Below, in pieces: positions 54,703-62,258 of a DNA stretch of 64,000 bases. Within the stretch, counting starts at the first letter, position 1. Each line of letters opens with the position of its first letter. The notes under the pieces were generated by a model, which had not been told where the DNA came from, searched no databases, and worked only from the letters and a program-made list of their open reading frames with translations. Made by a program: the position numbers and the translations under genes. This stretch comes from Phytoactinopolyspora mesophila (GTDB lineage: Bacteria; Actinomycetota; Actinomycetes; Jiangellales; Jiangellaceae), in assembly GCF_010122465.1 (NCBI RefSeq), contig NZ_WLZY01000001.1:186001-250000 (forward strand). Direction: 5' to 3'.

Positions 54703-55022
54703 GGGGCGCGGTGAAGTTCGCGGATCAAGGTTCGCATGTGCTGGGTGGTGATTTCTCCGCGGATCCAGCGTTGGGTGATCGCGTCTGCGTCGGAGCTGGG
54801 GGTTAATCCTTCGGCCCGCAGGGATGCTGTGGCTTCGGCTTCGGCTGCGGCTCGATCTCGTTCGGCGGTAAGTTCGTCGTAGACGTCGACCGGCACCACG
54901 ACGGCTTCGGTTTTACGGTGTGAGCCGACACCGATGGGGGAGCGGTCCCCCTTGCGGAAGCGGGCCAGTAAGCCAGGAAGTTGTTCTCGTGCTTCCCGCA
55001 CGGACAGGGTTTGAAGCCTCAT
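54699..55022 (-). CDS. Phd/YefM-type antitoxin
   Basis: The 107-residue protein has the Phd/YefM fold pattern LSVREAREQLPGLLARFRKG (6-25), then TEAVVVPVDVYDELTAERD, and a C-terminal toxin-binding tail ending MRTLIRELHRAP. TACACT (minus strand, 55029-55034) ends 6 nt before the ATG. It overlaps a Fic-type toxin start that is now broken, so this is an orphan antitoxin. Confidence 0.82.
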   Translation of the reverse strand: MRLQTLSVREAREQLPGLLARFRKGDRSPIGVGSHRKTEAVVVPVDVYDELTAERDRAAAEAEATASLRAEGLTPSSDADAITQRWIRGEITTQHMRTLIRELHRAP

Positions 55023-55134
55023 CTCTTAAGTGTATCTAATTGAGATCACGTTTGTGTACACATTTGAACGTTTGTGGCCGGGGGTCGTCGGATGCGCGAA
55101 AGGACGCACATCGTACGGGAAGGTCGAGCATGGC

Positions 55135-55241
55135 GGTGTGGGTGAGGTTAAGTGGACAAGTCCCCCCTCGGACACGCCGCAGGTCTCTGACCTGCATAAA
55201 TGCGAGTAGAGCCGACCCGGTGGGGGACTTGAACTCCCACC
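55135..55241 (+). repeat. Island repeat R3 (best match to tRNA-Leu 3' end)
   Basis: It starts GGTGTGGGTGAGGTTAAGTG and contains CAAGTCCCCCCTCGGACAC (55157-55175), identical over 19 nt to tRNA-Leu 48301-48319. The perfect hairpin GCAGGTC-TCT-GACCTGC follows (55179-55195). GGTGGGGGACTTGAACTCCC at 55219-55238 resembles an antisense T-arm. Confidence 0.85.
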
Positions 55242-55273
55242 TGCTTTTTGCTGGTGCCCAGCGTCCTGGCGAT

Positions 55274-56144
55274 CTACGTTGTTGTCAACGTAGATGACTG
55301 ACATGGCAGTCGGTGTGAGGCGCCGCGGGAAGCTGTCTTCCCACTGGAGTCGCACGCGGTTCCTCTAACGTCGAGGTCACTCAGCTGGGGGATGAGCTGA
55401 GCCAAAGCTAGGGGTAGGGAAGGGCAGAAAACCCGAAAGGGACCTCGTTCCCCCTCAAGCCGTACGATGCCGCTTCGATGCTCACCTCGGTAGTGGACCT
55501 CGACGATGAACTGGCAGTCGTATCGGTCAGTTGTCGCGGACAGGACGAAGGCGTCAACGTCCGTTCTTGACACGGTCAACAGATTCCATGGTCGAGATAC
55601 GAAATCGTCGAGCTGCGTGTCCCATTCGTCGACGGCCTGCTCAGTCTTGGCGTGACCATGTTCGTCGATGTCGTCCAGGTCGGCGATGAGGTAGCGATCG
55701 ACGGAATCGCCACCAGCATTCTCGCCCACGACCGTTCCATGGAGGGGATCGCGGCGGTCTAGAACACGCACCGCGATCTTTCAAGATGTACGGCAGTGTC
55801 TTCTGCTCCTCGAATGGTGAAGCGATGGTTGAAACGCCCCAGGGGCACCCCGCCGTTATGCGCCGCCCACTTGATGTATCTCTCGGTGCTCGCCCATGGG
55901 TCTGGCGCCGGTTGCCGCGGCGGCGTGGGGAAGGCGAATCGAGCGGAGGCAGGCCGTCATCTATCTCGGTACGCACCGACACGGCGTGCGGGTTCGGGGT
56001 CGAGGTTGCGCGAGCTGGGCGTGGGGCGCTGCGAACTCTTATCGGCAGACGGTCACGAGCTCACGCCCAGCTGGCTAAGGCAATCAAGGCGGCCACTATC
56101 AGGCCGGTGACAACACCACTGGGCAGGGTATCCACGTAGCGCAT
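55274..56144 (-). pseudogene. Frameshifted gene for a membrane-anchored hypothetical protein
   Basis: Reading from ATG 56144 there is a membrane helix (VVTGLIVAALIALASWA) that ends at a stop. Coherent sequence then continues in other frames: PAPDPWASTERYIKWAAHNG and RFNHRFTIRGAEDTAVHLER, and after a one-base change near 55775 RVLDRRDPLHGTVVGENAGG to near 55274. The pattern resembles single-pass proteins of unknown function seen in actinomycetes. At least two frame changes make a full-length product unlikely. Confidence 0.6.
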
Positions 56145-56281
56145 GCTAGTTGCCGTCACTTCTGGATCGCGTGACGTATTTGAAGAGCGGTCGTGGGAGG
56201 CTGCGGCGTGGTGGCGATGAGCAATGGCTACATGCCTTCTTCTGTCCGTACATGGATGCGTTGGAGGTTTACACTGGAGCC

Positions 56282-56530
56282 ATGCCGCAGACTGTGCCTG
56301 GTTTTGATCGTTTGACTGTTGAGCCTGACAAGCTTGGTGGTCAGCCGTGCATTCGTGGCTACCGGTTCAGCGTTGAACATCTGCTGGAGTTGCTGGCTGC
56401 GGGCTGGACGTTCGAACAGATCCACACGGACTTTCCGTTCATCGAGCCGGAGGATGTTCAGCAGGTCCTGGGCTATGCGGCTGCTCTGGCGCATCGGGAG
56501 CTCTACGTGCCGCTCAAGGAACCGGCGTGA
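56282..56530 (+). CDS. DUF433 antitoxin
   Basis: The 82-residue protein fits DUF433: LTVEPDKLGGQPCIRGYRFS (10-29), then VEHLLELLAAGWTFEQIHTD and FPFIEPEDVQQVLGYAAALA. The fold contains a winged helix and such proteins are antitoxins for DUF5615 PIN-like toxins, encoded next here. TACACT (56270-56275) ends 6 nt before the ATG, suggesting a leaderless mRNA. The frame continues upstream but without family similarity. Confidence 0.9.
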   Translation: MPQTVPGFDRLTVEPDKLGGQPCIRGYRFSVEHLLELLAAGWTFEQIHTDFPFIEPEDVQQVLGYAAALAHRELYVPLKEPA

Positions 56531-56922
56531 GGCTGCTGATTGATCAGAACTTGCCTCGTCGGCTTGCCTCGTTGCTTGAGACCCATGGCCACGACGTCGC
56601 CCATACCGAGGATGTCGGGCTGGCGACAACCGCTGATCCGCAGATTCTGTCTTGGTGCTGCACGCAGGACCGCATGCTGGTGACCGCGGATAAGAAGCTG
56701 ACCAAGTTCCTCGCGGCATCGAGTGCGGATTGTCCGAGTGTGTTGATCACTCGTGAGATGCGAACGACGCCGACAGAACAAATCGCGGCGATCTTGGTTG
56801 CGAATCTCCCGCAGATCGAACAGATCATTACCGAACACGGCAACGCTGTCTTCTCCCTCGCGCCAAATAAGCCGATCCGGGCGGAGCTGCTCCCACTCGG
56901 TGTACCAAACAAGACCACGTGA
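56527..56922 (+). CDS. DUF5615 PIN-like toxin
   Basis: The 131-residue protein has the DUF5615/Mut7-C-like pattern: MRLLIDQNLPRRLASLLETH (1-20), DVAHTEDVGLATTADPQIL with its acidic residues, and DRMLVTADKKLTKFL near 48. It is predicted to be an RNase toxin. GTG overlaps the DUF433 stop (GTGA). Both genes of the pair are intact. Confidence 0.9.
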   Translation: MRLLIDQNLPRRLASLLETHGHDVAHTEDVGLATTADPQILSWCCTQDRMLVTADKKLTKFLAASSADCPSVLITREMRTTPTEQIAAILVANLPQIEQIITEHGNAVFSLAPNKPIRAELLPLGVPNKTT

Positions 56923-56971
56923 GCCGAGGCCGGTCGGCAAGGCCGCAGGTCAGGCGGCTAGGTTGATCACC

Positions 56972-57012
56972 GTGTGCGTGTGGTAGGTGGTCAAGTCGGT
57001 CCTCGGACACGC
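56972..57012 (+). repeat. Island repeat R4
   Basis: It reads GTGTGCGTGTGGTAGGTGG, then TCAAGTCGGTCCTCGGACAC, then GC. The arms GCGTGT (56976-56981) and ACACGC (57007-57012) pair. The GCAGGTC hairpin of R2, R3 and R6 is absent; CCCCCCGCGCGGGG follows instead. Confidence 0.78.
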
Positions 57013-57275
57013 CCAAACCCCCCGCGCGGGGTCAATATCCACTTTGACCTGGCGCGGGGCGGGTGTGAATGTGAGACGAATGGCGAGCGCATTGTAGAGT
57101 TCAGCTCGCTCTTCCATCGTGACGTTGGCCTGTGCCGTTACTGTGCCGCCCACCTGCTGGATACGACCTCGATGAGAGCCCGGAGACTGTCGCCGAAGAC
57201 CTTCGACGTGTCCGGGCCCGAGGTAGCAGCAGGCCGCAGGGCCCGCTGGCTCGCGTTGACGGGGTCCTTCTTCTG
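57003..57275 (-). pseudogene. C-terminal relic of a serine recombinase
   Basis: On the minus strand the stretch reads ERAELYNALAIRLTFTPAPR, then QVKVDIDPARGVWACPR, the usual end of actinobacterial large serine recombinases. DSLRALIE upstream, in a different frame, fits the preceding coiled region. Catalytic and zinc-ribbon parts are absent. It abuts repeat R4. Confidence 0.6.
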
Positions 57276-57520
57276 ACAGGATGAGGACACGTTCTCGGCC
57301 GTTTGTGATACCAGTGTTCTGTGGCCGAGCCGTCAGCGCGTCTTCCTCCTCTCGCTAGCCGTCGAAGGGTTTTATCGTCCGTTGTGGAGCGTGGCGATCC
57401 TCGAAGATCTCGACGTGCACGAGGCCGAGAAGCTACGTGCGCGAGGCGCGGATCAGCGGTGCATCGTGTTCGAGGGGTCCTTCCTTTAGTACGGTTCGTG
57501 TCCCGGCGGCGGTGGAGGCG

Positions 57521-57549
57521 ATTCGCTGTGACAGCGAATTCGCTATCAT
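57521..57549 (+). promoter_or_regulatory. Palindromic operator and promoter of the XRE-MNT/HepT pair
   Basis: ATTCGCTGT-g-ACAGCGAAT (57521-57539) is a perfect 19-bp palindrome. It overlaps a second perfect palindrome AGCGAATTCGCT (57533-57544). TATCAT (57544-57549) is a -10 box ending 6 nt before the ATG. The XRE domain of the first gene is the obvious ligand for autorepression. Confidence 0.75.
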
Positions 57550-57555
57550 GGGTGT

Positions 57556-58098
57556 ATGGCTCTGGCTGAACGTGAGATGAGTGCGGTGAGGCGCGGTACG
57601 GCGGCGGGCTTGGTGGCTGCGGCGCGGGCGAAGCGTGGTGTGTCGCAGCGTGAGCTTGCTCGTGCAGCTGGTGTTCCGCAGTCGACGGTGGCAGCGGTTG
57701 AGTCTGGGCGGCGGCAGCCGTCGGTGGCGATGCTTGAGCGGTTGCTGAATGCTGCGGGGTTCGATCTTGACGCGCGTTTGGTGAATACAGTTCGGCCATC
57801 GGTGTTGCTTGATCGTCATCGCGGTGCCGTCGCCGCAGTGTTCACTCGTTTCCCGGTCACCCAGGTCTGGGTGTTTGGTTCCGTGGCGCGGGGTGATGAT
57901 CGGCCGGATTCGGATCTTGACCTGCTGGTTGAACTTGAGCCCGGGGCGACGGCTGCTGAAATTATTGGTCTGGATGAGGAACTGTCCACTGTGCTCGGTT
58001 GTCCCGTGCAGGTCGTGACCACTGCCGAGCTGGAGTCCAACGATCTGCTTCGGCGTGGTGTGAACCGTCACCGCGAACCGCTGGCTCTGGCGGCTTGA
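57556..58098 (+). CDS. XRE helix-turn-helix fused to MNT-type nucleotidyltransferase (antitoxin)
   Basis: The 180-residue protein has an XRE DNA-binding domain (about 17-75, VSQRELARAAGVPQSTVAAV) and a minimal nucleotidyltransferase domain (about 90-175) with GSVARGDDRPDSDLDLLV. In MntA-HepT systems the nucleotidyltransferase antitoxin AMPylates a tyrosine of the HEPN toxin. The extra DNA-binding domain suggests direct operon control. Together with the HepT-like gene 2 bp downstream it forms an intact module. Confidence 0.9.
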   Translation: MALAEREMSAVRRGTAAGLVAAARAKRGVSQRELARAAGVPQSTVAAVESGRRQPSVAMLERLLNAAGFDLDARLVNTVRPSVLLDRHRGAVAAVFTRFPVTQVWVFGSVARGDDRPDSDLDLLVELEPGATAAEIIGLDEELSTVLGCPVQVVTTAELESNDLLRRGVNRHREPLALAA

Positions 58099-58100
58099 CG

Positions 58101-58487
58101 GTGGACGTTCGTACTGCCGAGCGTTTGCTCTACGTCGGTGCTTCGCTGGGCGAGATGGCCCAGTTGGCAGAGCGTGGGCGGGCTGCGTATGACGCTGATA
58201 TCGCAGTTGCTCGTGCGTGTCAGTACAACGTCATCCGCCTAGCCGCTGATCTTGAGCGTCTGGGTGAGCAATGGTTGGAGACTCATCCGGCAGTGCCGTG
58301 GCGGCTGATCAGGGGGATGCGTAACCGTATCGCGCACAACTACTGGACCGTCGACGACGATATTGTCTGGTCTGTGGTCGCCAAACACGCCCCAGAGCTA
58401 CGCGAAGCTCTCAGCGACGAGATCGAGACGGCCAGGACGGTCCTCGACACCGACGACTCGCAGGCAGGCGCAAGCGACGGGTCGTGA
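58101..58487 (+). CDS. HepT-like HEPN ribonuclease toxin
   Basis: The 128-residue protein is an all-helical HEPN protein with GMRNRIAHNYW near 76-86, which gives the RNase motif RX4HXY including the tyrosine that MntA-type antitoxins AMPylate. GTG 58101 was chosen; TTG 58095, overlapping the antitoxin stop, is an alternative. Both active-site elements of the pair are present, so it is likely functional. Confidence 0.9.
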   Translation: MDVRTAERLLYVGASLGEMAQLAERGRAAYDADIAVARACQYNVIRLAADLERLGEQWLETHPAVPWRLIRGMRNRIAHNYWTVDDDIVWSVVAKHAPELREALSDEIETARTVLDTDDSQAGASDGS

Positions 58488-58548
58488 GTAGCCGTCCCCC
58501 GTACAGAGGCGAGCGTGTGGACTACTCCAGGCCGAGGGTGACACCGAG

Positions 58549-58588
58549 GGTGAGTCTAGGTGGACAAGTCGGTCCTCGGACACTCACC
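58549..58588 (+). repeat. Island repeat R5 with changed stem
   Basis: It shares the core TAGGTGGACAAGTCGGTCCT and CGGACAC with the other copies, but its arms are GGTGAGT (58549-58555) and ACTCACC (58582-58588), a perfect 7-bp stem. Both arms differ from those of R4 yet remain complementary. The GCAGGTC hairpin is absent. Confidence 0.78.
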
Positions 58589-58710
58589 AGAATCCCACGC
58601 TTCAGGGTGGAGCGTGGTCGCGGCTCGGGACGAGGCGCACCTCGTGGCCGGCCTTGGTGGTCACCACGAGCGCCAGGAAACGTATCGCGGGCGAGGTTGA
58701 CGGTGGGCAG

Positions 58711-59121
58711 TCAACGTTCGGTTCGTTGGTGCCGCTGTGGCGCGGCACTCAGGCACTCGGGCGCTTGCAGCCTCCCATAGCGCAGGCAGTGGCCGGTCGC
58801 CTTGAGCTGTTTTTCGTCCTCCGCCGTGCCCGGCATCTTGTCGACGACGCTGTCGGCGGGCACGGCGTGCTGCCGCACCCGCCGCTCGACTCGTCGGCCG
58901 GTCCAACCGACATAGTGGGTCGTCGGCTGCATATGCCCACGATCGCCCTCTTGCACGTAGGTGGGTTGGTCGAAGTGCAGAACGTGCACGGTGCCGGGTC
59001 GGTCGGTAGGGATGTGCCGACCCAAGTACGCCACGTTGCAGGACCATGCTTCAGGGTCGTCGGCGTCGAATTGGACGCCGCAGACCTGCGTCGCTTCATG
59101 GCCTCCACCCGTTTCCTTCAA
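58711..59121 (-). CDS. GIY-YIG-like protein
   Basis: The 136-residue frame contains GTVHVLHFDQPTYVQEGDRG and THYVGWTGRRVERRVRQHA, which match the beta strands and helix of small actinobacterial GIY-YIG-like proteins, and DEKQLKATGHC near the end. These may be nucleases. The start is uncertain (TTG 59121, no ribosome binding site). Part of the N-terminal region is unassigned, and the gene may be truncated. Confidence 0.5.
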   Translation of the reverse strand: MKETGGGHEATQVCGVQFDADDPEAWSCNVAYLGRHIPTDRPGTVHVLHFDQPTYVQEGDRGHMQPTTHYVGWTGRRVERRVRQHAVPADSVVDKMPGTAEDEKQLKATGHCLRYGRLQAPECLSAAPQRHQRTER

Positions 59122-59214
59122 GGGTGATCGATTCAGGGCTTGCGCGGAACGGTCGAGGGGCCCTCGTCGGTGAACAAGGCCGTGGTGTAGACGATGCGCT
59201 CGTTGGGGATGATG

Positions 59215-60441
59215 TCAATAGGTGTCGGCGAGGAGGAAGTCGGGGATGCGCTGGTGGTGGATGCCGCCGGTCTGGTCCCCGGCGAGCGGGTCGAGGGTCA
59301 GTACGTACTTCGGATGGTTGTCCGGGATCGCCTCCAGTGGCGCGTACTCGCGTTGGCGAGTTTCGGGTGATGCGGCGATTGTGGTGGCGACCTGGACGTA
59401 GAGGATCTCGTCGCGCCGGGTTGCGACGAAGTCGACCTCGGTAGCGCCGACCTTGCCGATCGTCACGTCGTAGCCGCGGCGCCGAAGCTCGGACCATACG
59501 ATATTCTCCAATACGCCGGGAAGGCGTTGGTCGGAGTAGCCGAACAAGGCATGGACGAGCCCGTGGTCCCCTGCGTAATGCTTTTCGTCGGTGGCGAGTA
59601 GGGCGCGTCCTCTGACGTCGTAGCGCGGAACACGGGCGATGACGAACGCCTCGGCCAATGCCGAGAGGTAGTTCAGCACCGTCTCGTGCCGGACGGTTCG
59701 CCGTTGGGACTTTAGATATTGCGCGACCCGCCGGGCGGAGAACGGGTTGCCGACGTTGTCCAGCGCGAATGCGGCCACTCGCTCGAACATGTCGGCATCA
59801 CGGATTGCGTGGCGGGTCAGAACATCCCGGACGAGCGTCGATTGGTAGATGTCGGTGACCAGCGCGTGTGCATCAGGCTCCTCGAACGGGAGGATGTGCA
59901 CCCCGGGAAAGCCTCCGAGTCGCAGGAACCGAGCGAACTCTTCATCCGTGCGGGACGTGTCTCGGTCCGAGTACATCGCCGTGAAGTCGAGATACTCCCG
60001 GAAGGACAGCGGCCACACGTCGATCGAGACGTACCGACCGGCGATATAGGTTGCAAGTTCTCCGGATAGTAGGCGTGAGTTGGACCCGGTGATGCAGAGG
60101 TCGGTCCTGCCTCCGACGACGAGGGAGTTCACCAGACGTTCCCACTCATCAACCTCCTGGATCTCGTCCAGCAGGACGTAGACTCGGCCATCGGCGGGCA
60201 GGGTGGCTGTGATGAAGGAATCCAGAGCCTCTGCCGAGCGGAGATGGGACCATTTGAGCGAGTCGAAGTTTAGGTGCAGAATCCGCTCATTCGGCACACC
60301 ACGGTCGCGGATCAGTCCGGCAGTGAGTTCGAGGAGTCGGGACTTGCCGGAGCGGCGCAAGCCGGTGAGTACCTTGACGACCGGAGCGTCGATGAAGGCT
60401 GCGATTCGGTCGAGGTACAGAGGCCTATCTACAAGACTCAT
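59215..60441 (-). CDS. AAA+ ATPase with DUF4143, second copy
   Basis: The 408-residue protein has Walker A VLTGLRRSGKSRLLEL near 24-39, Walker B YVLLDEIQEVDEWERLV near 88, the sensor-like ITGSNSRLLSGELATYIAGR near 117 and a C-terminal DUF4143/nuclease-like domain (GATEVDFVATRRDEILYVQV near 330). It is only distantly similar to the ATPase at 48409. AGGAAAG precedes the ATG. Two operator-like palindromes lie upstream. The function is unknown; the family is common in defence and mobile regions. Confidence 0.9.
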   Translation of the reverse strand: MSLVDRPLYLDRIAAFIDAPVVKVLTGLRRSGKSRLLELTAGLIRDRGVPNERILHLNFDSLKWSHLRSAEALDSFITATLPADGRVYVLLDEIQEVDEWERLVNSLVVGGRTDLCITGSNSRLLSGELATYIAGRYVSIDVWPLSFREYLDFTAMYSDRDTSRTDEEFARFLRLGGFPGVHILPFEEPDAHALVTDIYQSTLVRDVLTRHAIRDADMFERVAAFALDNVGNPFSARRVAQYLKSQRRTVRHETVLNYLSALAEAFVIARVPRYDVRGRALLATDEKHYAGDHGLVHALFGYSDQRLPGVLENIVWSELRRRGYDVTIGKVGATEVDFVATRRDEILYVQVATTIAASPETRQREYAPLEAIPDNHPKYVLTLDPLAGDQTGGIHHQRIPDFLLADTY

Positions 60442-60455
60442 CGATCAACTTTCCT

Positions 60456-60515
60456 GTGGCGACTAGAACCGCCATCGTAGTCCGTTTTGCGTGCCGTGGC
60501 GACTACAATCGCCAC
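60456..60515 (-). promoter_or_regulatory. Two tandem operator-like palindromes 40 bp apart
   Basis: GTGGCGACTAGAACCGCCAT (60456-60475) and GTGGCGACTACAATCGCCAC (60496-60515) share GTGGCGACTAnAAnCGCCA. Their starts are exactly 40 bp apart, so they face the same side of the helix. The second is a perfect GTGGCGA / TCGCCAC palindrome. They lie 15-74 bp upstream of the second ATPase gene. Confidence 0.65.
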
Positions 60516-60724
60516 CGACTCGAGACGATCTCGGCATTCGCCTCGACGCGTCGACAGCGTCCGTCCCGACCGGACTCCGGATGCGGGAGATCGGTCAGCG
60601 TTGGAGGCGGTAATGCTCCTATGACGGCCAGCGTCGTCGCTACGGTGCCGGCAGCATCGGACGCCACGTCTACGGTCCAAACGACGTCAACCATCGTCGC
60701 AAGTCACCCTAGGCCAAGTGTCGT

Positions 60725-60828
60725 GGTGTGGGTGAGGTTAAGCGGACAAGTCGGCCCTCGGACACCCCGCAGGTCTCTGACCTGCGAGTTTGTGAATTTC
60801 CGGCGTTTGGTGGACTTGAACCCCCACG
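60725..60828 (+). repeat. Island repeat R6
   Basis: It starts GGTGTGGGTGAGGTTAAGCG, continues GACAAGTCGGCCCTCGGACA, and has the perfect hairpin GCAGGTC-TCT-GACCTGC (60769-60785). GGTGGACTTGAACCCCCACG (60809-60828) is close to the reverse complement of the tRNA-Leu T-arm. GGTGT (60725-60729) pairs with ACACC (60762-60766), and GAGG with CCTC inside. Confidence 0.83.
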
Positions 60829-60900
60829 CGCATCATCCGCTTTGTGGACGCTTGCTTGCAGGGCCTGGGTTGGCCTGAAGGTGTGGTTCGTGGCCGGAAT

Positions 60901-61370
60901 TCAGGTTGCTGGGGCGTCTTCCGAGCGTGCTGACCGCTCGTTGAGCAGGCGTTTCAGCTGCTCGGGTACGTTCATGGCGAAGCCCTCTGATTGCCTGTCG
61001 GCGATGGCGCGACGCAGAAGCGACCCGTTCAGATGATGGCGGCTGACAGCCGTCATTGTTGCTTTGATCCTGTGTTCTTGTTCTCTGGCGATCATGGTAG
61101 CCAATTGGACTTCGATCGAGACGGTTGGGACCGATGCCCATGCCATTCAACAGTTGATCGTTCGCGCCATGCCAGTGGGCCTCGGGTTTCGATCATCAGG
61201 TGGGTAGCTGTCGGATCGTGGATGTGTGCCAGTTCAACCTTGACGCCGTTGACCAGCCATCGGCCGAAGGTCCACCGTGAGGTGTCACCAAAGTGAAGAG
61301 TCGGCGGGTCTGCTGCGCCGATGGGTGACGTCTGATCTGGCTTACCTGCGGTGGGGTGGCTGTCTAGGCG
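60901..61370 (-). pseudogene. Broken nucleotidyltransferase-like gene
   Basis: On the minus strand one frame reads LHFGDTSRWTFGRWLVNGVK, then VELAHIHDPTATHLMIETRG and PLAWRERSTVEWHG. After a shift near 61140 the similarity continues in another frame as VSIEVQLATMIAREQEHRI to near 60901. The layout resembles nucleotidyltransferase-fold proteins in which an EVQLAT-like helix follows the beta sheet; the catalytic start is missing. Confidence 0.55.
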
Positions 61371-61494
61371 ATTCGGTTGAACCAGCGTGAGGTGGCGCTT
61401 CGGCGCGTGGCGTGCCAGCGTGATCGTGGGTCCGGAGGTCCGGCCGGAGCTGGGTCAGATTCGTGCTGCCGTTTGGGTAGGATTGCCGGGCGTG

Positions 61495-61523
61495 TTGCAG
61501 GTTGCATGTCCTGGCAGCATAAT
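61495..61523 (+). promoter_or_regulatory. vapBC promoter
   Basis: TTGCAG (61495-61500) and CATAAT (61518-61523) are separated by 17 bp. The -10 ends 6 nt before the ATG and no ribosome binding site is present, so the transcript should be leaderless. Confidence 0.65.
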
Positions 61524-61529
61524 GCAGCT

Positions 61530-61766
61530 ATGGCTACATCGATCACGATCCGGGATGTGCCGGATGAGACGCGGGATGAGTTGGCGGCGCGTGCGGCGCG
61601 CTCGGGTCGCTCGCTTCAGGAGTATGTTCGTTTGCAGCTGGTCGAGCTGACCAGGCGGCCTGATGCGGAGACACTGTTGTCGCGGGTTCGCAGTCGCAAA
61701 CAGCGCACTGGGAGCCAACTTTCGGCAGAGGCCATCCTGGAGCGCCGGGATGCTGATCGCCGGTGA
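61530..61766 (+). CDS. vapB: FitA/VapB-type ribbon-helix-helix antitoxin
   Basis: The 78-residue protein begins ATSITIRDVPDETRDELAAR, followed by AARSGRSLQEYVRLQLVELT, the ribbon-helix-helix pattern of FitA-like VapB antitoxins. The C-terminal 30 residues (SRKQRTGSQLSAEAILERRD) should wrap the toxin. Its stop overlaps vapC (GTGA). Confidence 0.92.
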   Translation: MATSITIRDVPDETRDELAARAARSGRSLQEYVRLQLVELTRRPDAETLLSRVRSRKQRTGSQLSAEAILERRDADRR

Positions 61767-62167
61767 CGATTGTGGTCGACGCTTCGTTCGTCGTGGCGGC
61801 TCTAGTCGATAGTGGGCCGGCGGGGACCTGGGCTGAGCAAGCGATGGAGTCGGAGGATCTCGCAGCACCGCATCTGATGTCTGTGGAAGCGGCGAACATA
61901 CTGCGACGCGCGTCGCAGTCGGGTGAGATCTCCGTCGATACCGCGTCGCTGGCGCACGCTGACCTGCTCGCCCTCTCGGTCGTCTATTTCTCGTACGAGC
62001 CGTTCGGTGCACGTGTGTGGGAGTTGCGTGACAACGTCACATCGTATGACGCCTGGTATGTGGCTGTGGCCGAGCACTTGACGGCGCCGATGGTCACTCT
62101 CGATCGGAAGCTGGCCAAGGCGTCCGGTGTTCGATGCAGCTTTCGTGTCCCGCCGAACTATGGCTGA
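61763..62167 (+). CDS. vapC: PIN-domain RNase toxin VapC
   Basis: The 134-residue PIN protein shows the acidic active-site set: VVDASFVVAALVDSG (Asp6), MSVEAANILRRA with Glu near 42, and VTSYDAWYVAVAEHL with Asp near 95, then VTLDRKLAKASGV with Asp near 113. It is expected to cleave RNA, usually tRNA or rRNA. It is an intact partner of the upstream VapB. Confidence 0.93.
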   Translation: MTIVVDASFVVAALVDSGPAGTWAEQAMESEDLAAPHLMSVEAANILRRASQSGEISVDTASLAHADLLALSVVYFSYEPFGARVWELRDNVTSYDAWYVAVAEHLTAPMVTLDRKLAKASGVRCSFRVPPNYG

Positions 62168-62217
62168 TGTACGTCAGGCCCTGATGCGCCTGCGGTGCAG
62201 CTCAAATCAAGGACGGC

Positions 62218-62258
62218 GGTGTGGGTGAGGCTAGGTGGACAAGTCCTTCCTTGGACAC
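62218..62258 (+). repeat. Island repeat R7
   Basis: It reads GGTGTGGGTGAGGCTAGGTG, then GACAAGTCCTTCCTTGGACA and C. GTGT and ACAC at the ends pair. The GCAGGTC hairpin and antisense T-arm are absent. It is the last recognisable copy and precedes the ParDE module. Confidence 0.78.

Noticed and set aside
49864-62258. Additional or split tRNA genes at the island repeats
   Set aside because: The copies keep only the T-arm/acceptor-like part; no anticodon arm or full cloverleaf can be drawn.
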